From assembly GCF_040954645.1 (NCBI RefSeq), contig NC_092808.1:14871883-14935882 (forward strand): 64,000 nucleotides of DNA. The letters are read 5' to 3'. The stretch comes from Diabrotica undecimpunctata. Its lineage: Eukaryota > Arthropoda > Insecta > Coleoptera > Chrysomelidae. The position numbers and the translations under genes are program-made. The notes under the pieces were generated by a model. It was not told the DNA's origin, searched no databases, and was given only the letters and a program-made list of their open reading frames with translations. Below are positions 10,093-20,257 of this stretch, in pieces. Numbering within the stretch: position 1 is the stretch's first letter; every line of letters starts with the position of its first letter.

Positions 10093-12630
10093 ACTCTAGT
10101 AAAGTAGATAAAAAGAGAAAAGGTAGACAATTTATCACAAATTAAAGTGTTTGACATTTACAGGGATAGTGAAGATAGGTGGTTAAAGTTCTCAATAACT
10201 GAGTATTGACAACGGATTGAGGCAATGCAGTCAATCGATGACTTGAAATATATAAAAGATTGAAAGATATGACACTAGCACAACTTTTGGCTATAAAAAT
10301 ACGAGGAAAACTAACTTATGGGGTTTTTCCTTACTTAGATCAAGTGAATACGAATAAAAAAAATCCTCATGAGCAAGTCGTGAAACAGCTAAGCTGAGTG
10401 CTTAATGCAGTGCAGAAACAGCGCTATAGTGCTAATGGGTTGATTAGTTACGCGAACGCCGGATACCATGCCAATTAAGTTTCATTAGCCTTCTCTTGCC
10501 ATACAGGGTTCTGACAGAAGTGACCATTTATGGCCATTTAACAGACAAGCAGGGAAACCAAACAATATTGGAGAAAAAGAAGACACAATGAAAAGTATTT
10601 CCCCTAGTCCGAAATTAAAGTCGACAAAAGATTGAAGAGGGTTTATTCTGAAGACAACACATCAAAGGGCAGTATAGGGAACCAAAAAACAGTCGATGGG
10701 CACAGACTTTGGAAACAGTTAGCAGCAATAAAAGAAATGATTCTGGACAAAATGTTGGATTTAAAGGCACATGTAAAATCTAATTTCAGTAACGGCCAGT
10801 TCAGACCAGGCTACATGCTGTTATCGTATGGTGTAAAGTCACAGTTAAATGGCCAAAAACCATAATTCAAGGACAGCTGTCACAGGAAGGAAAATATACT
10901 TAGATAACTAAAGGTACATAATGATGGCCTCAATAATAAGAATTTGAGAACTATAAAAAAGATAGACAACTGTCCTATGATAAAACTGACCCCCCAGTGT
11001 ACACTACATCTATAGAGGCTTTAAACAACGATGGCTATATGATCAAATACAAATTTGGCTAGGCTAGCGTGCTTAGTAGCAGCTTCAACAAAAAATGATA
11101 TTAGACTAAGTCAAGAGCTATGGGGTTACAAAGGACTTGTTAAAGAAGTGCAAAAAAAGTCATCAAGTTGATCTATTCGAGCGTAAGCAAGTGTAGTCTT
11201 GTAGTATAACGAAACAAACTGACTGGTGTTCATACATAAACAATTTTAGGCCAAAATGGATGAAACAGTCGAGAAGCTCAAAACGGCCTTAGAGTGGTTG
11301 AATAGTACGATAATAGAGTGTTATGAAGAAGCTTGTCTATCAAAAATAAAGCCGTCCATATACATCTGCCTTGCTAAAACAAGGAATCAGGAGAGTTAAA
11401 GGCTAGCCATTAATTGCATCTACCCATTTCTTTATTGGCTGCCCTTTCTTCTGTTCTCTGTTTCACTCGCCTATAATATTTTTACGGTATTTCTTTTGTT
11501 TGGCATCCATAACAAACGTGTCCTAATTTTCTGTTTTATTTTGAGTCTATATATATCTTCATTAACTATGTAATAATTTTTATTTTTCGTTTTCCTTTCT
11601 ATATTTTTATTCCAACAAAGATTTTTTGTACGACTTTTCTTAGGATAATTTTTTTAACGATATTTTTTTTTTAAATTTGGAGTTTATACATAATAGCGTT
11701 TAATAGTTGCAGCGCTCTGAAGTTGCAACCGTTTTAATTTCTTTCCGTAATATCTATATATCAGTAAAAGAGATAAATCACTTAAAGAGTTTATTGATTT
11801 TTATTTCTCGAGTACCTCTACTTTTTTTTTGTCTAGTCAAATCTTACTGAGTGAATTACGCTCAAAAATATTTACTGCCTTGTAAGTTCAATACAATTAC
11901 GTGATTAAAAAACTGCAATTGGAACTGAATTGGCTGAGCAAGTCAACAGCTGCCATAAATATTAAAAATCAGTGTAGCGACTTCAACAACCAATAACATA
12001 AATTGTTTGCCCACATATCATGATTTGTAGCTTTTCTTTTGATTAGTAATTTGTCAAATTTCGCAATAGGTTTTTAAGTTGAGATACAATTCAATAGGTT
12101 CGAGCCGCTTTTTATGTTAATATTTACGAATTGGTTCATAGTTTCACAAGGGATTTCGTTTGAAGAATTAATGGACTTATCCATAAAAAGACGAGTTGCG
12201 AAACATGTGTACAAGGTGTCTTGTATAGAACAGGATAAAATCATTGATGGATTTGACTTGTTAATGTCAACCTGTTAATCAAATTCGACATTTTCAAGGC
12301 AACGTTTTTATTATTAATTCAACTTAACCTACCTATATACATAAAAATGTTTCTCGTAGTTTAAAAGTTAAAAAAATTATACTTTTCTACGTCAAACTAC
12401 TGCTAACGAGTAACACTAATAATAATAATTGATGTCTCCTTTCTTCCTTCTTTAAAGCCGCGACTTTTTGGTATTTGTTGACTCGATATAGTCCGAGCGC
12501 TTCTAGCACATTTCTCCTCCCTCCTTTGGTTCTGACTTCGTCCTTGATGTCCTAGTACTAGTAACATTTTCTATTAATTACAAAGTAAAAGGTGAAATCT
12601 CAGGCTACCTAGTTCGCAAACACCACATCA
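10093..12630. other. Long stretch with little recognisable content
   Basis: A 77-codon open frame at 10632-10865 has no recognised domain. At about 11256-11399 a frame reading ETVEKLKTALEWLNSTI then EEACL weakly resembles the linker between endonuclease and RT of Jockey/R1-type LINEs; it may be a relic. Around 12430-12560 the minus strand is slightly purine-rich but not assignable. Otherwise non-coding. Confidence 0.4.
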
Positions 12631-13126
12631 CATGGAGGGGCGTGATCCCAATACAAGTATTGTAACTAATGTAGACAATAGTGTTATTATTAATCAAAAA
12701 CACAATATTATTCAAGATAGATCCACTGGTATCAACTATGCCACTGGTAATAGCTCCATTTAAAATATACCTTTAATATGAACCTCAAATCTAGTTTTAA
12801 TAATGCATCTTGTAATGATAAGGATGATAGAAAAAAAAACAGGAACAAGAAAGGAAAATTCCCTAAATAGAAATTATAGTTCAAGAAACAAAAAAATAAT
12901 ATGCCCAACTCGGACGTACAACATGCTAAATGTGTAATTGTGCCCGAGGGAGAAGTCAAAGAGGCTATGATGGCCTTGAATGTACCAGTCGCTCAAGAAG
13001 TAGAAATGGGAACACAGCAGAGTCACCTCAATGGAGAATATAACGTAGATAATCCTGTAAATGGTGAACAGCCTGGGAATGGTGCCCATCAATAAGTACC
13101 TACAGCAACACCTGGGACTTGGAATT

Positions 13127-13359
13127 AAATCCGCAAAGGATTATATATTCCAGATCTTTGGGCGCGTGAACTGAATAAAGCAAAAAGGATGCGAGGCGAG
13201 ATATATAAAGAGCTAAAGACAGTAGAAAGTATAAAATAATTGCTTAAATCCGCAAAGGATTATATATTCCAGATCTTTGGGCGCGTGAACTGAATAAAGC
13301 AAAAAGGATGCGAGGCGAGATATATAAAGAGCTAAAGACAGTAGAAAGTATAAAATAAT
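13127..13359 (+). repeat. 119-bp-period tandem duplication inside DUF7869 locus 2
   Basis: Two essentially identical ~114-bp blocks start at 13127 and 13246. Each runs from AAATCCGCAAAGGATTATAT to GAAAGTATAAAATAAT. They encode the basic N-terminal block of the gene. The 119-bp period is not a multiple of three, so the duplication shifts the frame. Their near identity implies a recent event or an assembly artefact. Confidence 0.9.
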
Positions 13360-14269
13360 AGCTGACAGAAAAATTAAAATTTAATGTACCTGCAAATGAA
13401 GCACTAAATCACTAATTCCTTATGCTTTACAAATGTACTAGAGAGAGACAGAAAAAAAATTAATTATTTTTGTAAAATTTTAGATGTCTCCGAATCGGTT
13501 GAACGAAAGCAAATTGCACAGACGCGAAAATCTTTCACTTCATTTGATTCTATTAAAAGAAATATTACGTATAAGTACTACTTGATAAAAGATGATTCCA
13601 GTGTCAACGTGTGCCAAAAATATTGTTTAAACACGTTTGCAGTGGGCGAGAGAACTTTTCGTTCATGGCTACAAAAACTTATTCTCGACAACAACAGTGA
13701 TGATGCTAATATAAATGTTGATCTATCTTCCTCAAAAACATCTTTGTCAACAACTTTGTCCAGATTTTGCAAAAGAAAGGCGCCTTTAGTGAATGCCAAG
13801 TCTCAGTCAGTGAAAGAGTTTCTTCAGATTCTTAGACCATAGTCCCAAGAGAGTCCCATTATTGTAGGTCTTTGATTAGTAAACTCTACCTTGAGCAATT
13901 TTCAGACAGTAAAGAGGCCTTATTTAAAGAATTCAAAGAGAACCACTTGCAAGTTAGGCTCTATTCTCAAGAGTAATGTATAAATTGAAAATTAATCTTT
14001 ATCAGCCTAAAAAAGACTAGTGTGAAACTTGTATTAATAAACATGACTGTGTCACATTTAGAGTTCAAAATTCACGAAAAAAAAAAAAGAAAAAACAGTT
14101 TAGAGAAGAAAAACAAAAGCATAAAGAGAAGGCATTAACTAGTGATTCATTTGGAGCATACACAATTGATGTTCAAAATGTTCTACTATTGTCCAGTCTA
14201 ATGAGCTCCTCTGCTTACTACAAAACTAAAATAAAACTACATAATTATACAATTTAAAATATGAAGAAT

Positions 14270-15423
14270 TCACCCTTTCTATTACCGCCTACATACCTAC
14301 TTGTTAACAATGGGTATCCATTTTCCAGACACCTACGATATCTCCTCAATTCAAACCCCTCCTCCTTGGACAATTCGACTTCCCTCTACTGACACCAGCT
14401 TATTGCGCCTAAACAAATCAGAAACGCCAGCAAGTCAAATTAATCAAGAATTTCTAAAAATATTAAGCAAATATGGTAGCTGTTTCAAAGTTTACACCGA
14501 TGCCTCCAAAAACGAAGACGAAACTAGGGCAGGAATCTACTCGTCAGATTATACAGAAGCTTACAAATTACCTTCATATACAACAACGTTCTCAGCTGAA
14601 CTGTATGCGATACTAAAAGCACTAGTTCTGATAGTTAACAAAAATAAAAAGAGAAATATCATTATTACAGATTCTCTCAGCTCAATAACGGCATTAAACC
14701 AAGTCTACTGTAATCATCCACTACTCCTTCTCGTTAAAAAGGAACTAAAACATGCAGAAAATATAAACATTAAAGTTAATTTTATATGGGTACCGTCACA
14801 TACTGGAATCGAAGGAAACGAGGTTGTAGATAAAATAGCAAAAAATGCACCTACTAACCCAAACGCAGAAGAGAATACGAAAGTTTTTCACACCGATCTG
14901 AAAGCATTCTTTAAAGAAAGGATTAATTCAATCTGGCAGGAAACATGGAAGAACTCCCCAACCAAGCTGTACGAAGTTGATAAGAATCATAAAAAATTCT
15001 CAAAATTTAACAATAGAAGACAACAAATAACCTTCACTCGCCTCCAAATTGGCCATACTCGGTTAACACACGACTACCTACTAAAACGTAGTGATAAACC
15101 TGTGTGTGATATGTGTAAAAGTGTCTTAACGGTAAAACATTGTTTATTGCAGTGCCCCAAGTACGATGTGCAACGCAAAATGTATAACATACCATCAACA
15201 TTAAATAGTGCTCTTGGAAAAGACAGTAATACTAAAAATATTTTCGCCTTTCTCAAAGACTGCAAGCTGATATCAAAAATGTAATATTTTACTGTGTATA
15301 GATCTAGGTTTATTTCTATTTATGTATTGCTATACTTAATATTCTATTGTTAAGTTCTAACTTTGTATCACAATCCATACACGCTAATAACCCTGCGTGG
15401 TTGATGCGTCATATAAGAAAAAA
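14270..15423 (+). mobile_element. 5'-truncated I-clade LINE flanked by a 14-bp TSD
   Basis: AAAATATGAAGAAT occurs at 14256-14269 and again at 15424-15437, immediately after an A-run. Between them is the 3' part of an I-type LINE: RNase H ORF, C-terminal finger and ~140-bp 3' UTR. This is target-primed insertion into DUF7869 locus 2. Since both TSD copies still match exactly, the insertion looks relatively young. Confidence 0.9.
14301..15284 (+). CDS. RNase H and C-terminal zinc-knuckle part of I-clade LINE ORF2
   Basis: An uninterrupted 327-codon frame. Residues ~80-190 are an RNase H domain with the four acidic positions visible: VYTDASKNE, FSAELYAILKA, IITDSLSSI and WVPSHTGIEGNEVVDKIAK. 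This domain removes RNA from the RNA:DNA hybrid during retrotransposition. Residues ~270-290 hold a C-x2-C-x7-H-x4-C knuckle (CDMC...KHCLLQC). The RT and endonuclease are missing because the copy is 5' truncated, so the ATG is internal to the original ORF2 and not a genuine start. The fragment is intact but cannot act alone. Confidence 0.85.
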   Translation: MLTMGIHFPDTYDISSIQTPPPWTIRLPSTDTSLLRLNKSETPASQINQEFLKILSKYGSCFKVYTDASKNEDETRAGIYSSDYTEAYKLPSYTTTFSAELYAILKALVLIVNKNKKRNIIITDSLSSITALNQVYCNHPLLLLVKKELKHAENINIKVNFIWVPSHTGIEGNEVVDKIAKNAPTNPNAEENTKVFHTDLKAFFKERINSIWQETWKNSPTKLYEVDKNHKKFSKFNNRRQQITFTRLQIGHTRLTHDYLLKRSDKPVCDMCKSVLTVKHCLLQCPKYDVQRKMYNIPSTLNSALGKDSNTKNIFAFLKDCKLISKM

Positions 15424-16100
15424 AAAATATGAAGAATAGCAAGTTAATTGTTTTATATAGCATGAGGCCAAAGGAAGTCTGGAAAGCGATGTTTTTGCTT
15501 CTATATTGTATACATTTTTGAAAAAGGAAATTAATGAGCGAAGTTTGACTAAAATTGTAGCATGGACTGATGGTTGTACCTACCAAAATAGGTGTGAAAA
15601 GGCTCTTCTTCATCTTTTTCAGTAAACTGGAGTTGCTATTGAACAAAAATATTTTGAAGTTGGGCATACCCAAATGGAGGTAGATTCCGTTTATAGTAAG
15701 ATTGACAGAAAGGTAAGAGGAAGAGAGTTGTATGTGCCATTTGATTACTTGATAGCCATTAAGAAAAGTAGAAACCATCCTACTGCATTCAAAGTTGGAT
15801 TATTGAAGTATACTGATTTCTTTAATTTTTTTAAATCGATATTATAATAGCCTAAGGCCAGAATTAAAGAAAGGCGATCCATGAATGGGCTCAACTTCCG
15901 CAGCAACCTCAGTCATCTGGTATCTATGAACACCTAACTCTTTTGTACAAAGCTCTTTGCAGAATAACAAAGAGGAAATTTGAGGACTTGCAATCACCGA
16001 AGATAGTAATTCCTGAAGAGTACTACCATTTCTATGATACCCTACCTCATGAATTTGATTATCCAATTCAAATTCCAGGCCAATGCAAGCATGTTATTAC

Positions 16101-16418
16101 AAGTTGAGCTGTCATTTCAATGTTGTTAACAAGATTGTTATACCAGCTTTTAGTTTTTGATCAGTTTTAATAATTTTTATCATTAATAAAAGCCAAAATA
16201 AGATTGCAAAATGAACTATGTTTCTTGATTGATGATACCCCAGAGCTAAAATAATTGCAAAATGTCTCATGACCTTGTGAAAAATGATTTATGTTACTTT
16301 CGGAATTTAAATATAACGCAAAATGCATTATGTTTGCTAAAATTTAATAAACGCTTATACATATTATGTTTTGTCCTTTGTTTTTAAGTATATCTTCTAA
16401 TTTGGAGAAAAATAATTA
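16101..16418. other. AT-rich spacer with repeated GCAAAATG words
   Basis: No ORF. The word GCAAAATG recurs at about 16206, 16257 and 16319, twice followed within a few bases by TATGTT. It lies just 3' of DUF7869 locus 2 and just 5' of the piggyBac terminus. Confidence 0.5.
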
Positions 16419-18480
16419 TTAACCTTTTAGACCGGTGGGAGTCGATAAGGGCTAAGTATAAAGCCAATCGGAAGCTTTCGAGCTTCTCCAGCTCTGTACC
16501 TTCTTTTGTTAGGTACATTTATCGACTGCGTCATTGCAGTGTTGATGCTCCAACTGTAAGTTTGTAGATTATGAAAAAAAGCAAAAAAGATTTTTAGCAC
16601 TTTTTGAAGAAGTTTCGACGAGTGATGAGTATGATGATGAATAGTAATCGGGAGAAGAAGATCATGTGCAAGAAAACTTAAAGGGAAGCGATACGGAACA
16701 GGAAAATGAGGAATTAGGTAAATGATGAGTCAGATTTTGCCATTGGTCCATATTTTTTGGGCAAATATAATAAAATAAAATGGGCTAAGCATATTGCCTC
16801 TAAGAACATCAGAACTCGAAGTGAAAATATTGTTCTGTAGCTTCCGGGTTCAAAACAATGTGTCAGACAGAAAACCGATATTTTAGATATCTGGAACAAT
16901 CTATTTAATACTGATATGTTGCAAATAATTGTTGATGGGACCAATACAAAAATAGAAGCAGAAAGCAGAAGTTCAATCGCGATCGAGATATATACACAAC
17001 AAACATTGATGAAATTCGTGCCCTTTTAGGTCTCTTATATCTTGCAAGTGTAAAAAAGTCAAGCCACCTAAATACAATAGACTTGTGAAAAACGGACAGC
17101 ACTGGTGTAGAGGTTTTATGACTGACAATAAACATCACCAGATTTAGAAATTTACTAAGGTACATGCGAACTGATGATATCAATACAAGGCATGATAGAG
17201 TTAGTTTGGATAAATAAGCACCAATAAGAGATCTTATGCGACTCATAATGCAAGGAAAGATAGATGGCAGAAGAAGCATCGGAAGAAGACGAATTTCATG
17301 ACTCAAGAACCTGAGAAAATGGTTTGGATGCAGCTCAAAACAACTTTTTAGACTTTACTGCCTCAAAAATTAAAATAGCTATGATAATTGCCAACCTCCG
17401 TAGCGAAGATGGTACTTGAAGAAGAAGAAGAAGAGATCTTATTACCAAATGGAACGAAAATTAGAAAAAATGTTTCTCTCATTTGCAATACGTAATCATG
17501 GACGAAAAGTTGGAGGCTTCTAGAAAACGGTGCTCGTTCCGCCAGTACGTGCCAAGCAAACCCAATAGATACTGTAAAAAAATGTTTGCACTGTCTGATG
17601 CGAAGTTATTTTATATCAGGAATATGGAAGTATACGTTGGCAAAAACCAAGTGGATGGTCCAAACTATCTGGACACTAGTCCCAAGGCGGTGGCGGAACG
17701 GGCCTGTCAACATCTCTACCGATCTAAGAGAAATGTTATCACCGACAATTGATACACCAGCGTTGATCTTGGTATAAGCTTGAAGGCAAATGGTTTAACT
17801 CTCTTGGGGACAATAAAAGTAAATAAAAGAGAAATTCCTGCATATTTCTCTAACAATCAAGGATGATCTATTGGCTCTAGTAGATTTATGTTTGGTTCAA
17901 GATGAACACTAGTGTCATATAAACAAAAAAAAAAACAAAAACGTTCTGTTATATTCCACTATGTACCATTGGGATGACTTTGATCTTGTAACTATAAAAC
18001 CGAAAATCATATTACCATATAACAGCACAAAAAGCAGTGTTGATACAGTAGATAAATTATGCGCACAATATGATGTGGCACATTGTAGTAGAAATGGCCT
18101 GCGGTTGTTTTGTACTGCCTTTTAAATGTTACAGTAATAAATTTCTGTTATTTACAATTGTAACATTTCAAATTCCACAAAGACCCGACGAGAAAATTTG
18201 ACAAATTTAGCATTTAGTATCACGTACAACCACCAGAAGAATCAAATCCAAAATGTCTATATACTCAAGACAATAAGAATTCTACTAAAGGAGATCTGTC
18301 ATTTGGATGAAGATGTCGTGCCAGTTCAAAGAACTCCGGGAGTAATTGGTAGGTGTGGTGACTGTGGACGGAAAAACAATCGAAAAACGAAATATTTTTG
18401 TTCGATTTGTAGAAAGTATCTTTGTTTGCAACATGTAAATCCAATTTGCAATGACTGTAACAATATTCCGGCTTAATTTT
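16419..18480 (+). pseudogene. piggyBac transposase relic
   Basis: Begins at a TTAA (16419-16422) followed by CCTTTTAGACCGGTGGGAG, a plausible piggyBac terminus. The coding relic, in shifting frames, shows DEYDDE (acidic N-terminus), KIKWAKHIAS, LPGSKQCVRQKTDILDIW, MRTDDINTRHDRVSLDK and APIRDL. It continues with VIMDEKLEASRKRCSFRQY (first catalytic Asp region), DAKLFYIRNMEVYVGK and NVITDN-YTSVDLG (second catalytic Asp). The C-terminal Cys-rich DNA-binding domain follows at 18340-18475 (CGDCGRKNNR, YFCSICRKYLC, CNDC). PiggyBac enzymes move by TTAA-specific cut-and-paste. Many stops and a LINE fragment inside make this copy dead. The 3' terminus was not found because another LINE starts at about 18550. 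Confidence 0.85.
17238..17430 (+). mobile_element. L-GAA LINE 3' fragment in piggyBac (12-bp TSD)
   Basis: AAGAGATCTTAT is present at 17226-17237 and 17431-17442, flanking about 193 bp. The insert encodes the L-GAA C-terminus (QGKIDGRRSIGRRRIS, LRKWFGCSS, a frame break, then the remnant of the MIANLR-type end) and terminates in (GAA)n. Removing it restores the piggyBac reading across APIRDL to ITKWNEN. Confidence 0.85.
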
Positions 18481-18549
18481 ATGTTTTATTTTTGTTTAAG
18501 ATAGTTCTTAAAGACTGATATGTTCTGTTCTAATTTTAAATTATTTGTA

Positions 18550-19410
18550 ATTTGTTTATGGTATCGTCGAGGCTTTTTGTATGTTAGAACCAACTGACCG
18601 CAATGTAGCGATTTGTACAGACTCCTTATCATCAATACAAGTAATTAAAAACATGTTCTTGTTGAAATTTAATACATGACATATAATAAACTTACGGACC
18701 ATGGAGTAATTGCCACTATTGTCTGGGTACCTTCACATGTAGGCGTTGCAGGAAATGAGGCTGCAGATGTAGCCGCAAAAGAAGCTTCTACTTTGGATAT
18801 ACCTATATCAAATATCCAGCTTCATAATGATATTAAAGAAATGTTCAAAAAGCGTATATATGACAAATGGCAAGCTAATTGGAACACAATTTCGAGTCAC
18901 TTACACGATATACAACCAGTTATACCTTTCTTAGAGCTACCACCTATGCTCAGAAGACAGAAGGTTATTCTAAGAAGATTAAGAATTGGACACACTCGGC
19001 TTAAACATGGCTTTCTCATGGCATCTACCCATCCACCTGCATGCGATCTTTGCGGCAGTCCCTTAACCGTCAAGCATTTTCTTAAAGAATGTCCACATCT
19101 TTCTACTAAAAGAAAACAACACCAGTTGGGAGATAATATACAAGAAATGTTGAATGAAACTGAGAAATATGCAAGTCTGTTTCAATATTTAAAAGACATT
19201 CAAGTGCTTTATACACTCTGAATTGTAATTATGTATAACAGTTAAATTTGTAAAAAATAAGTATTCAGTATTATGTATTGTGTATTGTCAAATGTAAAAC
19301 TGTATTTGTAATACTCTTATATTGTATAATACTGTCATCGTGTCAATGACCTCGTCGTCGAGACACGTTAAGTCAAAACAGTAAATTATATTATTTAGTT
19401 TTTTTTTTGT
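18550..19410 (+). pseudogene. I-clade LINE, 3' part (RNase H and knuckle)
   Basis: From about 18553 the reading GIVEAFCMLEPTDRNVAIC then TDSLSSIQVIK is the second half of an RNase H domain. A stop falls near 18675. The 181-codon frame at 18676-19221 continues with WVPSHVGVAGNEAADVAAK and ends with the knuckle CDLC-x7-KHFLKEC. It is 5' truncated. The 3' UTR extends to a T-rich patch near 19400. It resembles but is not identical to the copy at 14270, so it is a related subfamily. It overlies the piggyBac 3' end. Confidence 0.75.
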
Positions 19411-20255
19411 CTCCTGAAAAGTGCGTTTTCTTACACATTTTGCATTTACAACAAAATGTAGTAATTTTTGTGTAATAAATTGAGTTTAATTAGTTTTATG
19501 CGTCTTAGTGGTAATTAACGTTAGAGAAAAATTTATCAATAAGTAATGTTAATTAGATGGTAATGTTCGTAAATATGTATTATGAAATTTTTATTTAGTT
19601 TATGCACTTTTATAAAAGATAGTTATTTATTATTTTAACTATTAATATAAGCTACACCTTTATCGTTTTATTGATCTTTTCCTCTATAATTAAACCAATA
19701 TAAATAAAATACATGAATGAAACTTTGTAATACTATTGAGTCAACAAACCAATTTTTATAACCTCTGCTAAACAATATATTTATATCCATTATTCATGAG
19801 AAAGGTAAATGGAACAACTTTTTTACTGGTCGCAGTCGGTCAAAAAGGTAAGTGTGCTGCGCTGTGGTGTGCCATGCAGGTGGAAGAACTTACATAATAT
19901 TGTAACACTATACGTTCAAAGAAGGATTGTATATAGTACCTATTTAAGATCATCTACCGGGCGTAACAAAACGATATCGTAGTTCTGAAATAGATAAAAC
20001 ATATTACTTTTTCTTTTAGATTTGGAAGTATATACAGTACGACAATATAACGACAAATTCAAATAATTTATAAAATAAAATTTCAAATAGTTTGTGTCCA
20101 TCGACCCAGTCGAAGGCATTTTTAAAAGCCTTTAAAGGACTGGGATGTCTCCGCGAGTATGTGAATCCTCTACTGTTTTTTCTTCTTGTGCAGTACTTAT
20201 TTTAGGAAGTTGTCGTCTTCTGATTACTAATCCGATTGAAAAGAATTGATTGTTT
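19411..20255. other. Non-coding stretch
   Basis: No coding segment accepted. A minus-strand patch near 20100-20130 reads AFKNAFDWVD, vaguely like an RT A-box, but is too short to call. Confidence 0.45.
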
Positions 20256-20257
20256 TA

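Larger units (their letters stand above)
12634..16100 (+). pseudogene. DUF7869-type gene, locus 2 (degenerate, split by a LINE)
   Basis: A second copy of the DUF7869 architecture, on the plus strand. Upstream open segments are at 12634 (MEGRDPNTSI) and 12901 (MPNSDVQHAK). Then comes LWARELNKAKRMRGEIY, the usual basic N-terminal block, and the Cys-containing segment YKYYLIKDDSSVNVCQKYC at about 13572. Next are SHYCR and LYLEQ (about 13855), PKKD-CETC (about 14010), and an A-rich lysine stretch. After the LINE insertion it resumes with TDGCTYQNR (about 15565), GHTQMEVDSVYSKIDRK (about 15663), YVPFDYL and LRPELKKGDP. Multiple stops and frameshifts make it non-functional. It belongs to a different subfamily from locus 1 (DGCTYQNR against CGRQNRN). 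The D and E residues in these motifs suggest an RNase H-like fold, but that is inference. An AATAAA lies at about 16188. Confidence 0.65.

Noticed and set aside
20060..20180. Minus-strand AFKNAFDWVD, like an RT A-box
   Set aside because: Only about 12 residues can be followed; no adjoining RT motifs.
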